This document shows, in pieces, positions 1 through 10,422 of a DNA stretch of 64,000 nucleotides. Source of the DNA: Pegea sp. RAD2-039 (Eukaryota > Chordata > Thaliacea > Salpida > Salpidae). The position numbers and the translations under genes were made by a program. Positions within the stretch are counted from its first letter, which is position 1. Every line of letters begins with the position of its first letter. The stretch is taken from positions 62,001 through 126,000 of the forward strand of contig JAQGEQ010000080.1 in the NCBI GenBank assembly GCA_034620365.1. Reading direction: 5' to 3'. The notes under the pieces were generated by a model that saw nothing but the letters and a program-made list of their open reading frames with translations, made no database searches and had not been told where the DNA came from.

Positions 1-115
1 TATATTAAACATTTCTTGAGTTTTGTAATATCTTCGGTTAATTGAATAAAATTGATCTTATTTATTTCTATTATTTTATATTATTTATCTACAAATAGTG
101 AATGGCTTTAGATAA
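1..115. repeat. Direct repeat, left copy (cut by window edge)
   Basis: This AT-rich stretch recurs at 957-1068. Shared landmarks in order are a TTGA(G/A)TTTTGTAATAT block, an AATTGA/CAATAAAA block, TGATCTTA, TATTTCTATTATTTTAT and TTATCTACAAATAGTG. The copies differ at scattered positions, so the duplication is not recent. The minus-strand LINE tail at 118-199 starts right after this copy. No coding potential is visible. It could be an old transposon end or a simple segmental duplication. Confidence 0.6.
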
Positions 116-117
116 CA

Positions 118-199
118 ATTTATTTATTATTTATTACAATAAATGTGAGGGAGGGTGCCTAAAGAGAGCACCTCTCGCTAACACACATTCTCACAAATT
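118..199 (-). mobile_element. LINE 3' tail with conserved hairpin, copy A
   Basis: Read on the minus strand, this is the same roughly 80-bp element found at 4899-4975 and 47769-47852. It begins near TGTGAGAATGTGTGTTAGCG, continues through an inner stem (GAGGTGC pairing with GCACCCTC, one bulged C) inside an outer stem (AATGTG pairing with CACATT), and ends in an A/T-rich tail of the ATAAATAAA type. At 4.9 kb the same hairpin ends a recognisable LINE 3' end, so this is most likely a 5'-truncated insertion of that LINE. Confidence 0.6.
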
Positions 200-956
200 A
201 GATCTATTTGATGTGTAAACGAAAAAGCATATGACAATGAAGATGGAAACTATTTATGAAAGTATATACTACTATTTAAAATAGTTAAAATTTCTTTGAA
301 GAAGTAGAAAACCTATTGCACCAGAAAATTTGAGATTCTTAAGATGAAAATAACTTTTCAAAGAGCTACAAACATCAAAATTGAAGTAAAAACCCAAGTA
401 TTAAAAGTTAGAGTCTTGAAATTAACTAAAAGTTTGAAAAAAGCTAATATTACATTTAAACAAATTATAAGAAGGAAAAACTCTTAAGTTAAGAAACTAA
501 TTTTTCTTTGACTAAAACGTAGGTATATAAAATGATGTTTTATGAGATATAAACAAAAAGTTGTTACAGATATACTCAAAATTTTCAAGGAAAGGCAATC
601 GAAAAACTTCTAGGAAACAGTTTTTGATTATGACAAAAACTGATGTTTTAAAAAAAGGAAATGTTGAAAAATAAAACCTTGAACCTTTTAAGACCTCTTT
701 AAAAAGCAAAACGGAATAATCCAGGAAAACAGAATTTGCGGGGACTAATTAATTTCCTAGGTTTAAAAAACAGCTTTTGAAGACAATCTCTTAGTAAAAA
801 AATAAATTTAATAGTTCAAAAAAAAACTTAGTAAAAGACATAAAAGACATATTTTTTATTTATTAACAAAAACAAGTGGAAATTGGTTTCTATGGATGAA
901 GTTAATCCAATAAAATGACTACAATGAAATAAATCTGAAAATTTCTTGATATATCT

Positions 957-1068
957 CCATTTTACATAATTCTTGAATTTTGTAATATTTTCGCTTAATT
1001 CAATAAAACTGATCTTAATTATTTCTATTATTTTATTTTATTTATCTACAAATAGTGCATGGATGCAA
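957..1068. repeat. Direct repeat, right copy
   Basis: Second copy of the sequence at 1-115, in the same orientation, with substitutions and small indels. The two copies bracket about 840 bp in which I recognise only the LINE tail at 118-199. The rest (200-956) is A/T-rich with no supported gene. Confidence 0.6.
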
Positions 1069-1080
1069 AAAAGATTACAT

Positions 1081-2239
1081 TTTGGAAGTTGTATTCTCGA
1101 CTTAACTTGTATCCCGACTTAATTTTATAAAATCTTTTAAATTTGTTGTATTTAGAGTTACAAAATAGATTCTTAATCAAACCCGCTGAAAACATAATAT
1201 TAGCCAACCTTACACGGGTTCACACTAATCTAAATCATCTATATTCAGACGTTCCTTTTTCTGCCTTTTTCGATTTTATAACCATCAATTCTTTAACTCA
1301 TTCATTCAAAAAGGTCACATTTTAGAAGTTATATTCTGTAACATCGTTGGACTTAACTAATTTGTATTCTGTTCATTTATCTCTTCCACCTACAACAAAA
1401 TTTCATTACCTCTTTTATATTTCAGTGTAATCCATCTATAAGCTCCCTCAATGGTGATATGGCTTCTCCTAATTCGTATAGAACTAACTTTAAATAGATT
1501 TAACATCTATCTTCTTCTGAATGAAAATGTCATTAAGGGATTATTACAATAATCAATAAAGATCCATAAAGTCATTATATAAAGATTTTAATTCAAAAGT
1601 TTGTTCCATTAAAAGCTCTCCCTATCGTACTAAGACTCCATCCAACATTAAGAGCTTATTAAAAAGTTTATTAAAAAGTTTATTAAAAAGTTTATTAAAA
1701 AGTTTATTAAAAAGTTTATTAAGAGTTTATTAAAAAGTTTATTAAAAAGTTTATTAAATGAAAAACATCTCTGCTAAGAAAATCTTAAGCTCATCACTTA
1801 AATTTTATGAAATTGCTAAATTAAAATTAAACTCCAAATCATACATACCGCTCTTATTGATAAAGAGAGGCATATAAATCGAATCAATCTAATCTTATGG
1901 ATGACTTTGTTCTCACTGAATTTGTCATTTTCACTGCCGTCTACATCATCAAAGATAAATTAACTCGTACATCTGATAAAACAACTTCCTACTTGTAAAA
2001 GAGATCTTATCGACTTAATGATACAGCCTTTATTATATGTCTTCATCAGTTTCTTCAGCTATTCACCGTAACAATAGAAAAGCTGCATCAACATCCAAGT
2101 TTATAAAAAGAAGACAGATTCAAACCACTAATTTCTCGTAAATGAAAAGAACTCCTTTCTACCTTATTAGGAGATTTATTTATTCTCGGTAACAGCCTGT
2201 ATTACTTATTTTTTAATTTCTTTTTATCCTCTAGCTACG
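1081..2239 (+). other. Probable LINE-derived debris, not resolved
   Basis: Short open stretches on the plus strand (for example 1143-1325) lie upstream of a recognisable reverse-transcriptase fragment in the same orientation. They could be remnants of the endonuclease region of the same element. I could not match any endonuclease motif, and stops occur in all frames. The assignment rests on position and orientation only. The stretch also contains the 12-bp tandem repeat at 1655-1757. Confidence 0.25.
1655..1757. repeat. 12-bp tandem repeat (TTTATTAAAAAG)n
   Basis: About eight units of TTTATTAAAAAG in a row, with one unit shortened (AAGAGTTTATT). This is a simple AT-rich minisatellite with no coding meaning. 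Confidence 0.85.
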
Positions 2240-2620
2240 AACATCACAACGGTTTCATTAGTTATCCATTTCATAAAAAGCCAACCAGAAGTAAGCCACT
2301 AAATTACCAACAAATTGATCTTACCAGTAACTGCTATCCTTTTGAATTGATCATTTTATAGAAAATTATCTTCTCAGCAACAATTTGCTCTTTGATTATC
2401 AATTTGGATTCCTTCCTCTAAGATCTTCAAGTGATCAGCTGTTATCTTGTCTCCATCAGTGGCTGTATTCTTCAGCAAATAATCTAACGAGCAATATCAT
2501 CTATAGAGACATTTGGATCAGTTTCACATTCCATATTTTGGTTAATCTCAGGCAGTTTAACATTAACTTCACTTATTTCTATTGAATTGAGTAATTTTGT
2601 AAAATAAACAACAAAGAGTG
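2240..2620 (+). mobile_element. Degraded non-LTR retrotransposon reverse transcriptase fragment
   Basis: The clearest open segment (about 2385-2585) contains YQFGFLPLRSSSDQLLS, the classic QFGFRPGRST-like block of LINE reverse transcriptases in the CR1/Jockey-like range. It is followed by a weak remnant of the next RT block, where the YxDFSKAFD aspartates would be expected. Stops and frameshifts before and after it, including one between an upstream NYRPISLTS-like remnant and this block, show that the copy is dead. The C-terminal region of probably the same element lies downstream at about 4074-4384, and a UHRF1-like fragment lies between the two parts. Confidence 0.7.
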
Positions 2621-3063
2621 TTACCAAAACAAGATTACTAAAACATTTTTTTAAATAAAGGTTTACTAAAGGTTTTTTTGTGGTTTTTAGTAGTGTTCCA
2701 TTTAGTGATGATTTTCTTTCTACATCACTAAATTTCCAAAGATTTCAGCACTAAGAAAAGGGCTCTTCAATCTTGTTTGGAACCTGCTGGCTTCAATTGA
2801 GACAACTCACCATCGACGAATATATTTTTAAATAAACCTTTAGGCTCAACGTCAATTGACTTCTTATAAGATTACAATAAAATTTATGTTATTCAAGAGC
2901 TGGCAATTTTAAAGACTTATAATGAAGATTCAAAACGGGTCCAGCACACAAATTAATTCTTCAAAATTCGGTCATTAACTTCATACCAAATTCTCAAATC
3001 TTTTAAGATCAAAAATATTTGGACATTAGTAAAGCTATTCACCAAATACATCTGTCCTAAAAT
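2621..3063. other. Unassigned spacer between LINE fragment and UHRF1 pseudogene
   Basis: AT-rich sequence with stops in all frames. It includes a patch of T/A-rich near-repeats around 2640-2710. It could be decayed LINE sequence or upstream parts of the UHRF1 copy (the PHD-SRA linker), but nothing is recognisable. Confidence 0.3.
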
Positions 3064-3572
3064 AGAGTTCAACTCTTCCTGTAAGTTTCATCATCTGGTG
3101 TTTATCGTCCTCCTCTTGCTGGCATACATAGGAGTATAAAAGAACCTTTTTGTATTTTTGATAATTATGAAGATGAGGAGAACCAAGAGGATCATTTTAT
3201 GTAATCTGGTTCTGGGGGAAGATGAAAAAACGCACTAACGTACAATCCAAAGACCAACAATTGACTTTAAGAAACTTAGTTCTGGCGAAAACAATGTATG
3301 GTTGCAAAATAGATACGGAGAATGGAGAAATAACAGATAATTATAAGCTTTCATCGCCAGTGCTTGTAGTTAGAAGTTATAAGACCCATCCAAAATATGC
3401 TCCAAAACAAGGATTTCGTTATGATGGTTTATACAAGCTGTCTGAGTACTATAAAGAAATTGGAAAATCAGGTCTTTTTATTTGGCAGTTTATTCGTGAA
3501 CATGAAGAGCTTTTAACTATCTGTAAAATCTCATCAAAAGCAGCTTTAGTGACGGGGTTAAGTTTAAAATAA
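3064..3572 (+). pseudogene. UHRF1-like SRA-domain retropseudogene fragment
   Basis: UHRF1 binds hemimethylated CpG through its SRA (YDG) domain and recruits DNMT1. Here an intronless plus-strand stretch spells most of an SRA domain. It begins with SSGVYRPPLAGIH from about 3085, then SGSGGR near 3200, then in another frame KRTNVQSKDQQLT and HPKYAPKQGFRYDGLYK, ending in GKSGLFIWQF. The YDG signature is intact. It is broken by an in-frame TAA where a Tyr codon is expected just before SGSGGR, by a frameshift right after GGR (before KKRTN), and by a stop plus small insertion near 3070-3084. Homology fades after about 3500. The lack of introns and the LINE surroundings suggest a LINE-mobilised cDNA copy. 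No RING, PHD, tandem-tudor or ubiquitin-like part is visible. An open 116-codon stretch from 3222 covers only the second half. Confidence 0.8.
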
Positions 3573-3789
3573 AGATTATGATGTCACTAATTGAGAGGAG
3601 TGTATAAAGCATCTCGTAAATTTGTAGAATAGACAAACGAACTTTAAGCACCGTAATATAAAAAATAATTAATAATATATCATTATAGTTTTAAAAATGT
3701 TTACATAATTAGGAAATTAATAAATTGAATTTAAGTGATAATAAATAGAATAACTAAATTCTTATTCACTAAATGTTTTAACCTGCTTC
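3573..3789. other. Unassigned AT-rich spacer
   Basis: I see no gene or repeat here. Confidence 0.3.
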
Positions 3790-4020
3790 AACTGTGCAAG
3801 TAGGTCAGGACAGAAGTTATGGAGACTCAGTTGTTACCCATGCAGCAGGATTCCACTTTCCACGCCAACAAGGACATATAAGAGAACAGAAGGACTGATG
3901 TAGCTGCGCCCAGCTGGTATCGAAGGAGCTGCCAGAATGACACTGTACAGAGACAAGCTACCTACGGGTTTATGTTCGGAGTCTTGCGTCTTCTAAATCT
4001 CCCTAATATCCAATAAGCCG
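3790..4020 (+). repeat. Dispersed repeat X, copy 1
   Basis: A richer-GC block of about 210 bp, homologous to the minus strand of 17720-17960. Shared words in order include ATGGAGA, CCCATGCAGCAGGATTCCAC, GGACTGATG, GAGCTG, AATGACACTG and CTACCTA. This copy carries indels, for instance four extra bases after GGATTCCAC, and stops. The other copy keeps an open frame. It ends where LINE ORF2 C-terminal sequence begins, so X may be part of that LINE or an older insertion. I do not recognise the encoded peptide. Confidence 0.6.
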
Positions 4021-4614
4021 GAGAACAGATTGTTTTAAAAATGGATGAAATATATTTGAAGTAGTTAGATCTCTTTGCTTTCTGCTTCTTCAATTTAGAT
4101 ACTTTGGAAATTCGACGGATTAAATACGACTTAATTCTTATTTCTATAATTATCCACAATTTAATTGATATTCAGTTTGATGATTTCTTTTCTATTAGTC
4201 CTTCCCTCAAGTTAAATCAGCTCAGACGACACACTTTACATCTTAATAAGCTTATATCACCTGGTACATTAGTCAGAGCAAGTTTTTTCTCATACCGCAC
4301 AATTAGTACATGAAACCAGCTGCCATTAGACATTGTCATCTCGGAGTCACTCGCGTTGTTCAAGCAGAAGTTGAACCGTTATAATATTGCCAACATTGTC
4401 ATTTCTTAACTGTGATTTTTTTTCTCTTTCTTATATTATTAACATTCCATGTAATTGTTCACTGTTATATGTTTTGAGGACTACTGAAATACCATGTGTT
4501 GCATCTTTTACTTTCTATATTTTTGACTCAATAGATGTAATTAATAATTTTCAAAGCATAATTTGTTTCCACCAGATAATAATAATGTTAATTGTCGTAA
4601 TTTCTTCTTGCTAA
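4021..4614 (+). mobile_element. LINE ORF2 C-terminus and 3' UTR, copy 1
   Basis: The open stretch from about 4095 reads LEIRRIKYDLI, then IIHNLIDIQFDDFF, FFSYRTIST, a stop where Trp is expected, and NQLPLDIVISESLALFKQKL. This matches the conserved C-terminus of CR1/Jockey-type LINE ORF2 proteins, which run from an LExRRLRGDLI-like block through FFSxR and WNxLP to a final FKxxLD-like block. The TGA replacing the Trp codon near 4313 shows the copy is inactive. After about 4409 comes a 3' UTR starting GTGATTTTTTTTCTC, shared with the second copy at 4725. The terminal hairpin is absent from this copy. Confidence 0.75.
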
Positions 4615-4724
4615 AGTAAATAGCTGTTACAACCATTAAAATGCAACTCTTATCTTACTTTAATTAGATTAGTTATTTCTAGCACTAATTCAATATCCAG
4701 GAAACTTATTAAACTTATTAAATA

Positions 4725-4977
4725 TGATAGTTATAAACATCGTCTCAGTTTCTTTAATTTAGATACTGTGATTTTTTTTCTCTTTCTTATATTATTAACA
4801 TTCCATGTAATTGTTCACTGTTATATGCTTTGAGTGATATCGAAATACCATGTGCTACATCTTTTACTTTCTATATTTTTGATTAAATAGATGTTACTTG
4901 TGAGAATGTGTGTTAGCGAGAGGTGCTCTTTTCCGGCACCCTCCTTCACATTTATTGTAAAAAATAAATAAATTTCT
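4725..4977 (+). mobile_element. Internally deleted LINE 3' end with terminal hairpin, copy 2
   Basis: The left part matches the LINE copy at 4065-4100 (TTTAATTTAGATAC). It then jumps directly to the 3' UTR at GTGATTTTTTTTCTC, so roughly 305 bp of ORF2 C-terminus are missing relative to copy 1. It ends with TGTGAGAATGTGTGTTAGCG, the GAGGTGC...GCACCCTC stem inside the AATGTG...CACATT stem, and an AAAATAAATAAA tail. It is non-autonomous and cannot code for a protein. Confidence 0.7.
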
Positions 4978-6481
4978 TTGCTTTCAGTTAGTTATCGTCA
5001 AGTTAGTTTCTCTCAACTGTATACCAACGATCCCAAATACACTACGTTGTAAGCCAGTAATTTCTTAGGATTTTGACATAAACTCTGACTCCATTGAGTC
5101 CATCAATAGACTGTATTTATAAATAATAAATATTAAGTAATAATATTAATATAAATATAAATAATTAATATTGAATAACATTTATAATCTGATAAGGTAG
5201 AGGAGTCAATTATTTTCAACTAAAATTTCTTAATTTCAAAGCTGTTTACCATAAAAAGCATTGAACTTGATTTAATTGAAAATTTACATAAAGTGCATTT
5301 TAGTCGAACTTTTAACTAGATTGTTAAATCTCCCTCCATTTCTAATCATTTGTAAAAGTAGTCCTGCAACAAAGCTTGTTCTTGCAAGAAGTCTAGTAAG
5401 AAAACTTGTTGCTACAATAGAAACTGTTAATTATTGGATTGTTATGTTTAGTTTAATCTATTTAATAGTTGTTCGTGAATGAGACTATTATATCGACCAA
5501 GTTTGATATAAAACTTTGACAAAACTGTCTAACTGGTCATAGAAATTTTATTAAAAATGATTTTCTCTACAATTTGTATTAAAAATTAGGATGAAAATAG
5601 ATCATAGATATTATTTATTATATATAATATTATTGTGTATACTATTATTGTTATTTATATACTATTGTATAATATATACATATATCATATAAATATTATA
5701 TATTATATAAATATAATAGATATCATTAGAGAAACTATTTTATGAACTAATAAAGTTTATTTTTAGATACCAAAGTAAAAATCCTTACTTTACAATAAAG
5801 TTAGCTTTACTTTGACCTTTTAAATTAATAAACAGTAAACATAAATAAAATCAAATTTGAAAGCTACTAAATTAAGAACTCAGATTTTATTTCTAAATAA
5901 ATTGTTAAAATGCTTTTAAAAGTATGAAGTTAAAAATTAAAGTTTCAAATAACAAATAACAGTTACTTTGAACCTTTTAAAAAATGATTAAGAATTTGAA
6001 GTTTTGGTTTTTCGAACCATAAGAATGCTTGACATTAAGTCTTATTTGTTTTCATTTGAATTTGAGATTCTTTAATATTTACTTATTATTTATTAGTGTT
6101 AAACATTATTAGTTTATATTAATGTTCATTGTTGCTTATTTTTTAATGTTTATTTATTAGTTTAAATATTGTAAAAGCTTAAACAATTTTTAAGATTTTT
6201 TGATTTAACATTTTTTAGAGTTTTTAAAACAAGAGTTTTTTTGTTATATTTTGTAAAGAATTGTTCAAAATTGGAAGAGTTTAGGATAAAAGTGAACTAA
6301 CTCGAGGATTCTTATAACTATAAGACTAAATTATAAGTTTATAATTATGATTATAAGAGCTTTTAATGATATTTAAAACTTTCAATTATTTTCTTTGATA
6401 ATTTTTATAAATTTTGATAAAAAATGAATAACTATCAGTTCAACTTTTAATTGGATTTTTTTTATTTAGATTTCGATTAGT
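4978..6481. other. Intergenic AT-rich DNA upstream of the kinase
   Basis: No supported gene. It contains an ATATTATATA-type low-complexity patch at about 5610-5720. Just before the kinase start, at about 6458-6472, a run of T followed by ATTTAG looks like a 3' splice acceptor. It may mark an upstream intron or a trans-splice site. Confidence 0.5.
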
Positions 6482-7726
6482 ATGACTGAACGTTTTAAAA
6501 GATGTCGCCCTTTTTGGGGCATGGTTGTAGGCGCTAGATCCAATCACCCCTTGGTTTATCTGAAGAAATCAAAGTCTAAGATCTATATTGATTCTAGTTC
6601 AGGAACTACACAAATGATTCCTTCATCAATTCGTACAGATTTGAGATTCTGGAAAAGAAACATTTCGAGTTTTATACTGATGTTAGATGACAAGAATAAA
6701 GATGAAAGAATCAAGATTAGATTTGAAACAAAGAAACTTAATGATCCAATATTACTTCAGGAAGATTATATACATCCTGGAGCAGCAACTTTAAATGATG
6801 ATCTATTTAATATTTCAGTTGATAACAAAACAATAAAATTAAAAATCATCATATTTGGAAAGACTCCATCTGATGAAGGACTTGATTCACTTAAAAAACG
6901 GCTGTATATGATTTCAACCACATCAACAGGAGCTTTTGGAGTTGTCTATAAGATGATTGAACCTTCAACATCTAAGTATATAGCAGTGAAGTCAATTCAT
7001 TATGACAACGATCAAAACAACAGTGAAAGCCGACGAGCTTTTTTGAAAGCTGAATCAAATATCTTGAGCATCTTAAAACATCCAAATATTATCTCAAAAG
7101 ATGGCCCACAGTATAATAGTTCTGATATTCTGTGCTTGGAATTTGCTTTTGGGGGAACTTTAATTCCTTTTATTCATAATAATAAGGTGGATGTTGGGGG
7201 CATGAAGTCCATTTTTAAGCAAATATTGTCAGGATTGATTTACATCCATTGTAGTGGATACTCACACCGAGACATCAAACCTGAAAATATTCTTCTGATG
7301 AAGAACAGTCTGCCGCCAGTTGTGAAGATCGCTGATTTTGGATCTTATGGGAAGTTTAATCAAGAAGATGAGATCTTTTCTTGCTCTCCAGGGTATTGTC
7401 CTCCTGAGACACTTATTAAGATAGTTTATCCACAAACTGCAGTCACTTCATCTGCTGATATTTGGAGTTATGGAGTCACTTTATATGAAGTTATAACTGG
7501 AAAGAGACCTTTTGATACAAGACTTAATAGTAGGACATTTCAAGCCAAGATCGAAACCCAGAAACTGAATCAGAATGACTTCAAGTTGACATATGATGAT
7601 TTTCCTGAAACAGATGGGAAGAAAGATCTCATCGATCTCATTTCTCGATGTCTTCGATTAATACCGAGAGAAAGAGCTACAGCAATCCAATTGATGCGAC
7701 ATTTATGGCTTTCCACCCGTTTGTAA
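6482..7726 (+). CDS. Single-exon Ser/Thr kinase, CHK2-like
   Basis: A 414-residue protein kinase that should phosphorylate Ser/Thr on protein substrates. Residues about 138-411 are the catalytic domain. The glycine loop STGAFGVV (148-155) has Ser in place of the first Gly. Other landmarks are the ATP-binding Lys170 (IAVK), helix-C Glu191, HRDIKPEN (262-269), DFG (285-287), PPE in place of APE (307-309), DIWSYGV (326-332) and a late RER Arg. All catalytic residues are present. Residues 10-125 have the length and position of an FHA domain, and the order FHA-like, then kinase, plus local similarity points to CHK2. The phosphopeptide-binding FHA motifs are not clear, so this part is degenerate or misassigned. 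The gene is intronless among intron-rich neighbours, which suggests an intact retrocopy. The frame is open upstream to an acceptor-like TTTATTTAG about 12 nt before the ATG, so an extra 5' exon or a spliced leader is possible. Confidence 0.8.
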   Translation: MTERFKRCRPFWGMVVGARSNHPLVYLKKSKSKIYIDSSSGTTQMIPSSIRTDLRFWKRNISSFILMLDDKNKDERIKIRFETKKLNDPILLQEDYIHPGAATLNDDLFNISVDNKTIKLKIIIFGKTPSDEGLDSLKKRLYMISTTSTGAFGVVYKMIEPSTSKYIAVKSIHYDNDQNNSESRRAFLKAESNILSILKHPNIISKDGPQYNSSDILCLEFAFGGTLIPFIHNNKVDVGGMKSIFKQILSGLIYIHCSGYSHRDIKPENILLMKNSLPPVVKIADFGSYGKFNQEDEIFSCSPGYCPPETLIKIVYPQTAVTSSADIWSYGVTLYEVITGKRPFDTRLNSRTFQAKIETQKLNQNDFKLTYDDFPETDGKKDLIDLISRCLRLIPRERATAIQLMRHLWLSTRL

Positions 7727-10422
7727 CTCACTGCAAAAGTACAATTGCCATCAAGTGTTGCCAATATTTTTAGGATAACTTATATTTGTTTAAACATAAT
7801 AATGTTAATTAGAGAATTTGGAAAAAAAGTTGAATCATAATGATTCTATTTTACTTTTTATGGAATTTAATTAAACAGCTTACTAATATTTGCTCTGTTC
7901 TTTATTTCAATTTGAGAGATATTTTTTTCTATTTGGTAAAAGTATAGATGAATAAGAGCAGAATAACTGTTAACTAGCTGTTGATAGAGTTTAGTATGTT
8001 TTTAGATAATTTTGCATACAAATGCTCTTAGCTACTTTAAAAGATGATATAAATTCTTCATTAGTAAGTTTATTTATCACTTTAAATATCATAGATTACA
8101 AGCAAGCATTTAAAGTCTTCTAACTTTTAGTAATAATTTATTCAAACCAAAAAATGAAAATTAGTTTTTTTGGATGCTAACAACTGGAAGCTTTACCACT
8201 TTACCCTTAAGCTGTTATTATTATTAGCAAGAAATATATAAAAGCTGTGTATAAGTTGTATTCACTCTGACATATGATAGTTAAGTTTAAGTTTGTAGAT
8301 CGTTGACGAAATAGCAATAATATTATGTTATTTAACGTTGTGTTGCTTTATCTACAACTACAAAAATTATAATTATTATAACTTAAAAGAGAGCTTTATT
8401 CGATTGCAAAAGGCGGCTATTAACGGCGGTAAACAAAAACGAATAACTCAATTGTCAGCATACAGAAAGCTCTTTAAATCAATAAGATACTTCCGTTCTA
8501 ACCACATTTACGTATGCGGTAAAATATTTTTCTGTTATATAGTTCATATAGTGAAGCTAGAATTTCCAATAAACTACTACAGCTATGTGACTAATTTATT
8601 TGCATAGGTATCATATGGATCCATTCAAACACTAACAGCAGCTACGCAGACCAAACAAGCATCAATTAACTTACCATAACCGACGACTGATTCATTTGTC
8701 AAGGTTCACGAATAGATGGTAAACCTTTCGACCGTGTAAAATGTAAAACTTTCTATACCAATTTTCTGATTCAACAATATACTACCGCATTACAAATACC
8801 AAAATATCAAGAGATTAAACTTTCATAGAATGCAAATTATTAATGAAGTCGGTTGTATTGCTTACAATCTTTTAAATTTTCTTGAAAAGTAGTTCATAAA
8901 AATCGAAAGTTTGAAATATATTTGAATTCTGTACTTAATTAATCTTGAAAATAATTCAGAAACTGATAATTTGTGATGTTAAGTCGTTGAGATAGAAAGA
9001 TTTACTTAACAATAAGTTTAGATCTACAATAGTGAACCATTTGATAATAATTTAATAATAATTATTCAGATAATTAAAAAACTGTAAAGTATTAAAAGCT
9101 AAAAACCCAATAAAAATAAATAATAAATAAAAAAGAAAAAACATTTTGTTCAGAGTATTCTTAACTTGTTGTATGATGAAACCACAAATATTTAGTTGAA
9201 AAATCATAATTTTTAGACTCAAACTTAATTTGATTTCAAAACCATAGAAATTAGAAAGATAAAAAAAATTGAAATTATTCATCTTTACATTTTAATTAAA
9301 ATTTTTTAATTAACTTTGGTGTAACAGTTAACTGATGCATCATCCATTTAGTTAGATGTTTAAATTGAAAAAGTTCTGGTTAGTTAATGACTACATTTAA
9401 ATTTCAATGTTAGTTTTATTTAAATATAATAATAAAACTCACTTAAGGAAGCTTTAACAAATCATTATCATTATTATGTTACAATTATCACAAAATAAAT
9501 GCTTCTTAAATTTATCTTTATTTATAGATCCTCAATAAAATCAATCGCGTTATAATGATTATTTTCATAATTATAATATTAATCTCGTTTAATAATTTTT
9601 AAGCTTTTGTAATAATCTTCATTCTAAATTAACTTAAGGCAATCTCTAAAGTTGAAGTTTTAACCATTTTGGAACCATTTTGTAATTATTAATAACAAGT
9701 ATAACTTGAACGATTATTTTTTAAATTATTTTTTAGGAAAAAACGACTTATATTAATTTATTTAAATGTCAATTTTGAAAAGAAAACTTCCATTTACTTT
9801 AAGTTTTAATTCAATTTATATGAATATCTTTCAATCACCATGGAAATTAATTAAATGTTGAAAAAAATATTGGACAAGTTTGAAAAGATTTCCAACTAAA
9901 TTTATAATCTTTGAAAAATAAACAAAAATTTGGAAATGTAAAAAGCAACATTTATTTCCACTTATGTTTATCTTATCTAAAAGTTCATAAAACATTAAAA
10001 GTAATCCAGACAAGTTATATCTATAAGTTTCGTTACAATTTTCTGTATAAAGTCTTCAAGAAAAATAACTCTAAAATTTTGACTAAAGTTTACATTTCAA
10101 ATTTATCTTAGTTGCTGTTGTAGAAACTTAATTTTTAGTAAAATCATAAAAAATTAATGATAGAGATAAAAATGTTTAATTTTATTTTAGATTTACAAAA
10201 ATCTTTTAATTATAAATAATTTGTCAAATTACAACAGGCTTGCTAATCATGAAAGATAATTGATCATTAATAATTTAATTAATTGGTTTAATCAGAATTA
10301 TTTGAAGTTTTAAAACTTCAATAAGATATTTATTTGAACAGAAATTTTATCATTTCAGAAATTTATTTTTAATAAAAAATTGATTTGTGACGAAATCGAG
10401 ACACAAACTGATTCCATAAAAA
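7727..10422. other. Intergenic AT-rich DNA
   Basis: Convergent space between the plus-strand kinase and the minus-strand R-SNARE gene. The stretch 8338-8607 is open for 89 codons but has no recognisable motif and sits in skewed AT-rich DNA, so I do not call it a gene. I see no RNA gene or repeat array. Confidence 0.5.

Noticed and set aside
8338-8607. Open frame of 89 codons near a slightly GC-richer patch
   Set aside because: No recognisable motif, no clear splice context, and composition like the surrounding intergenic DNA.
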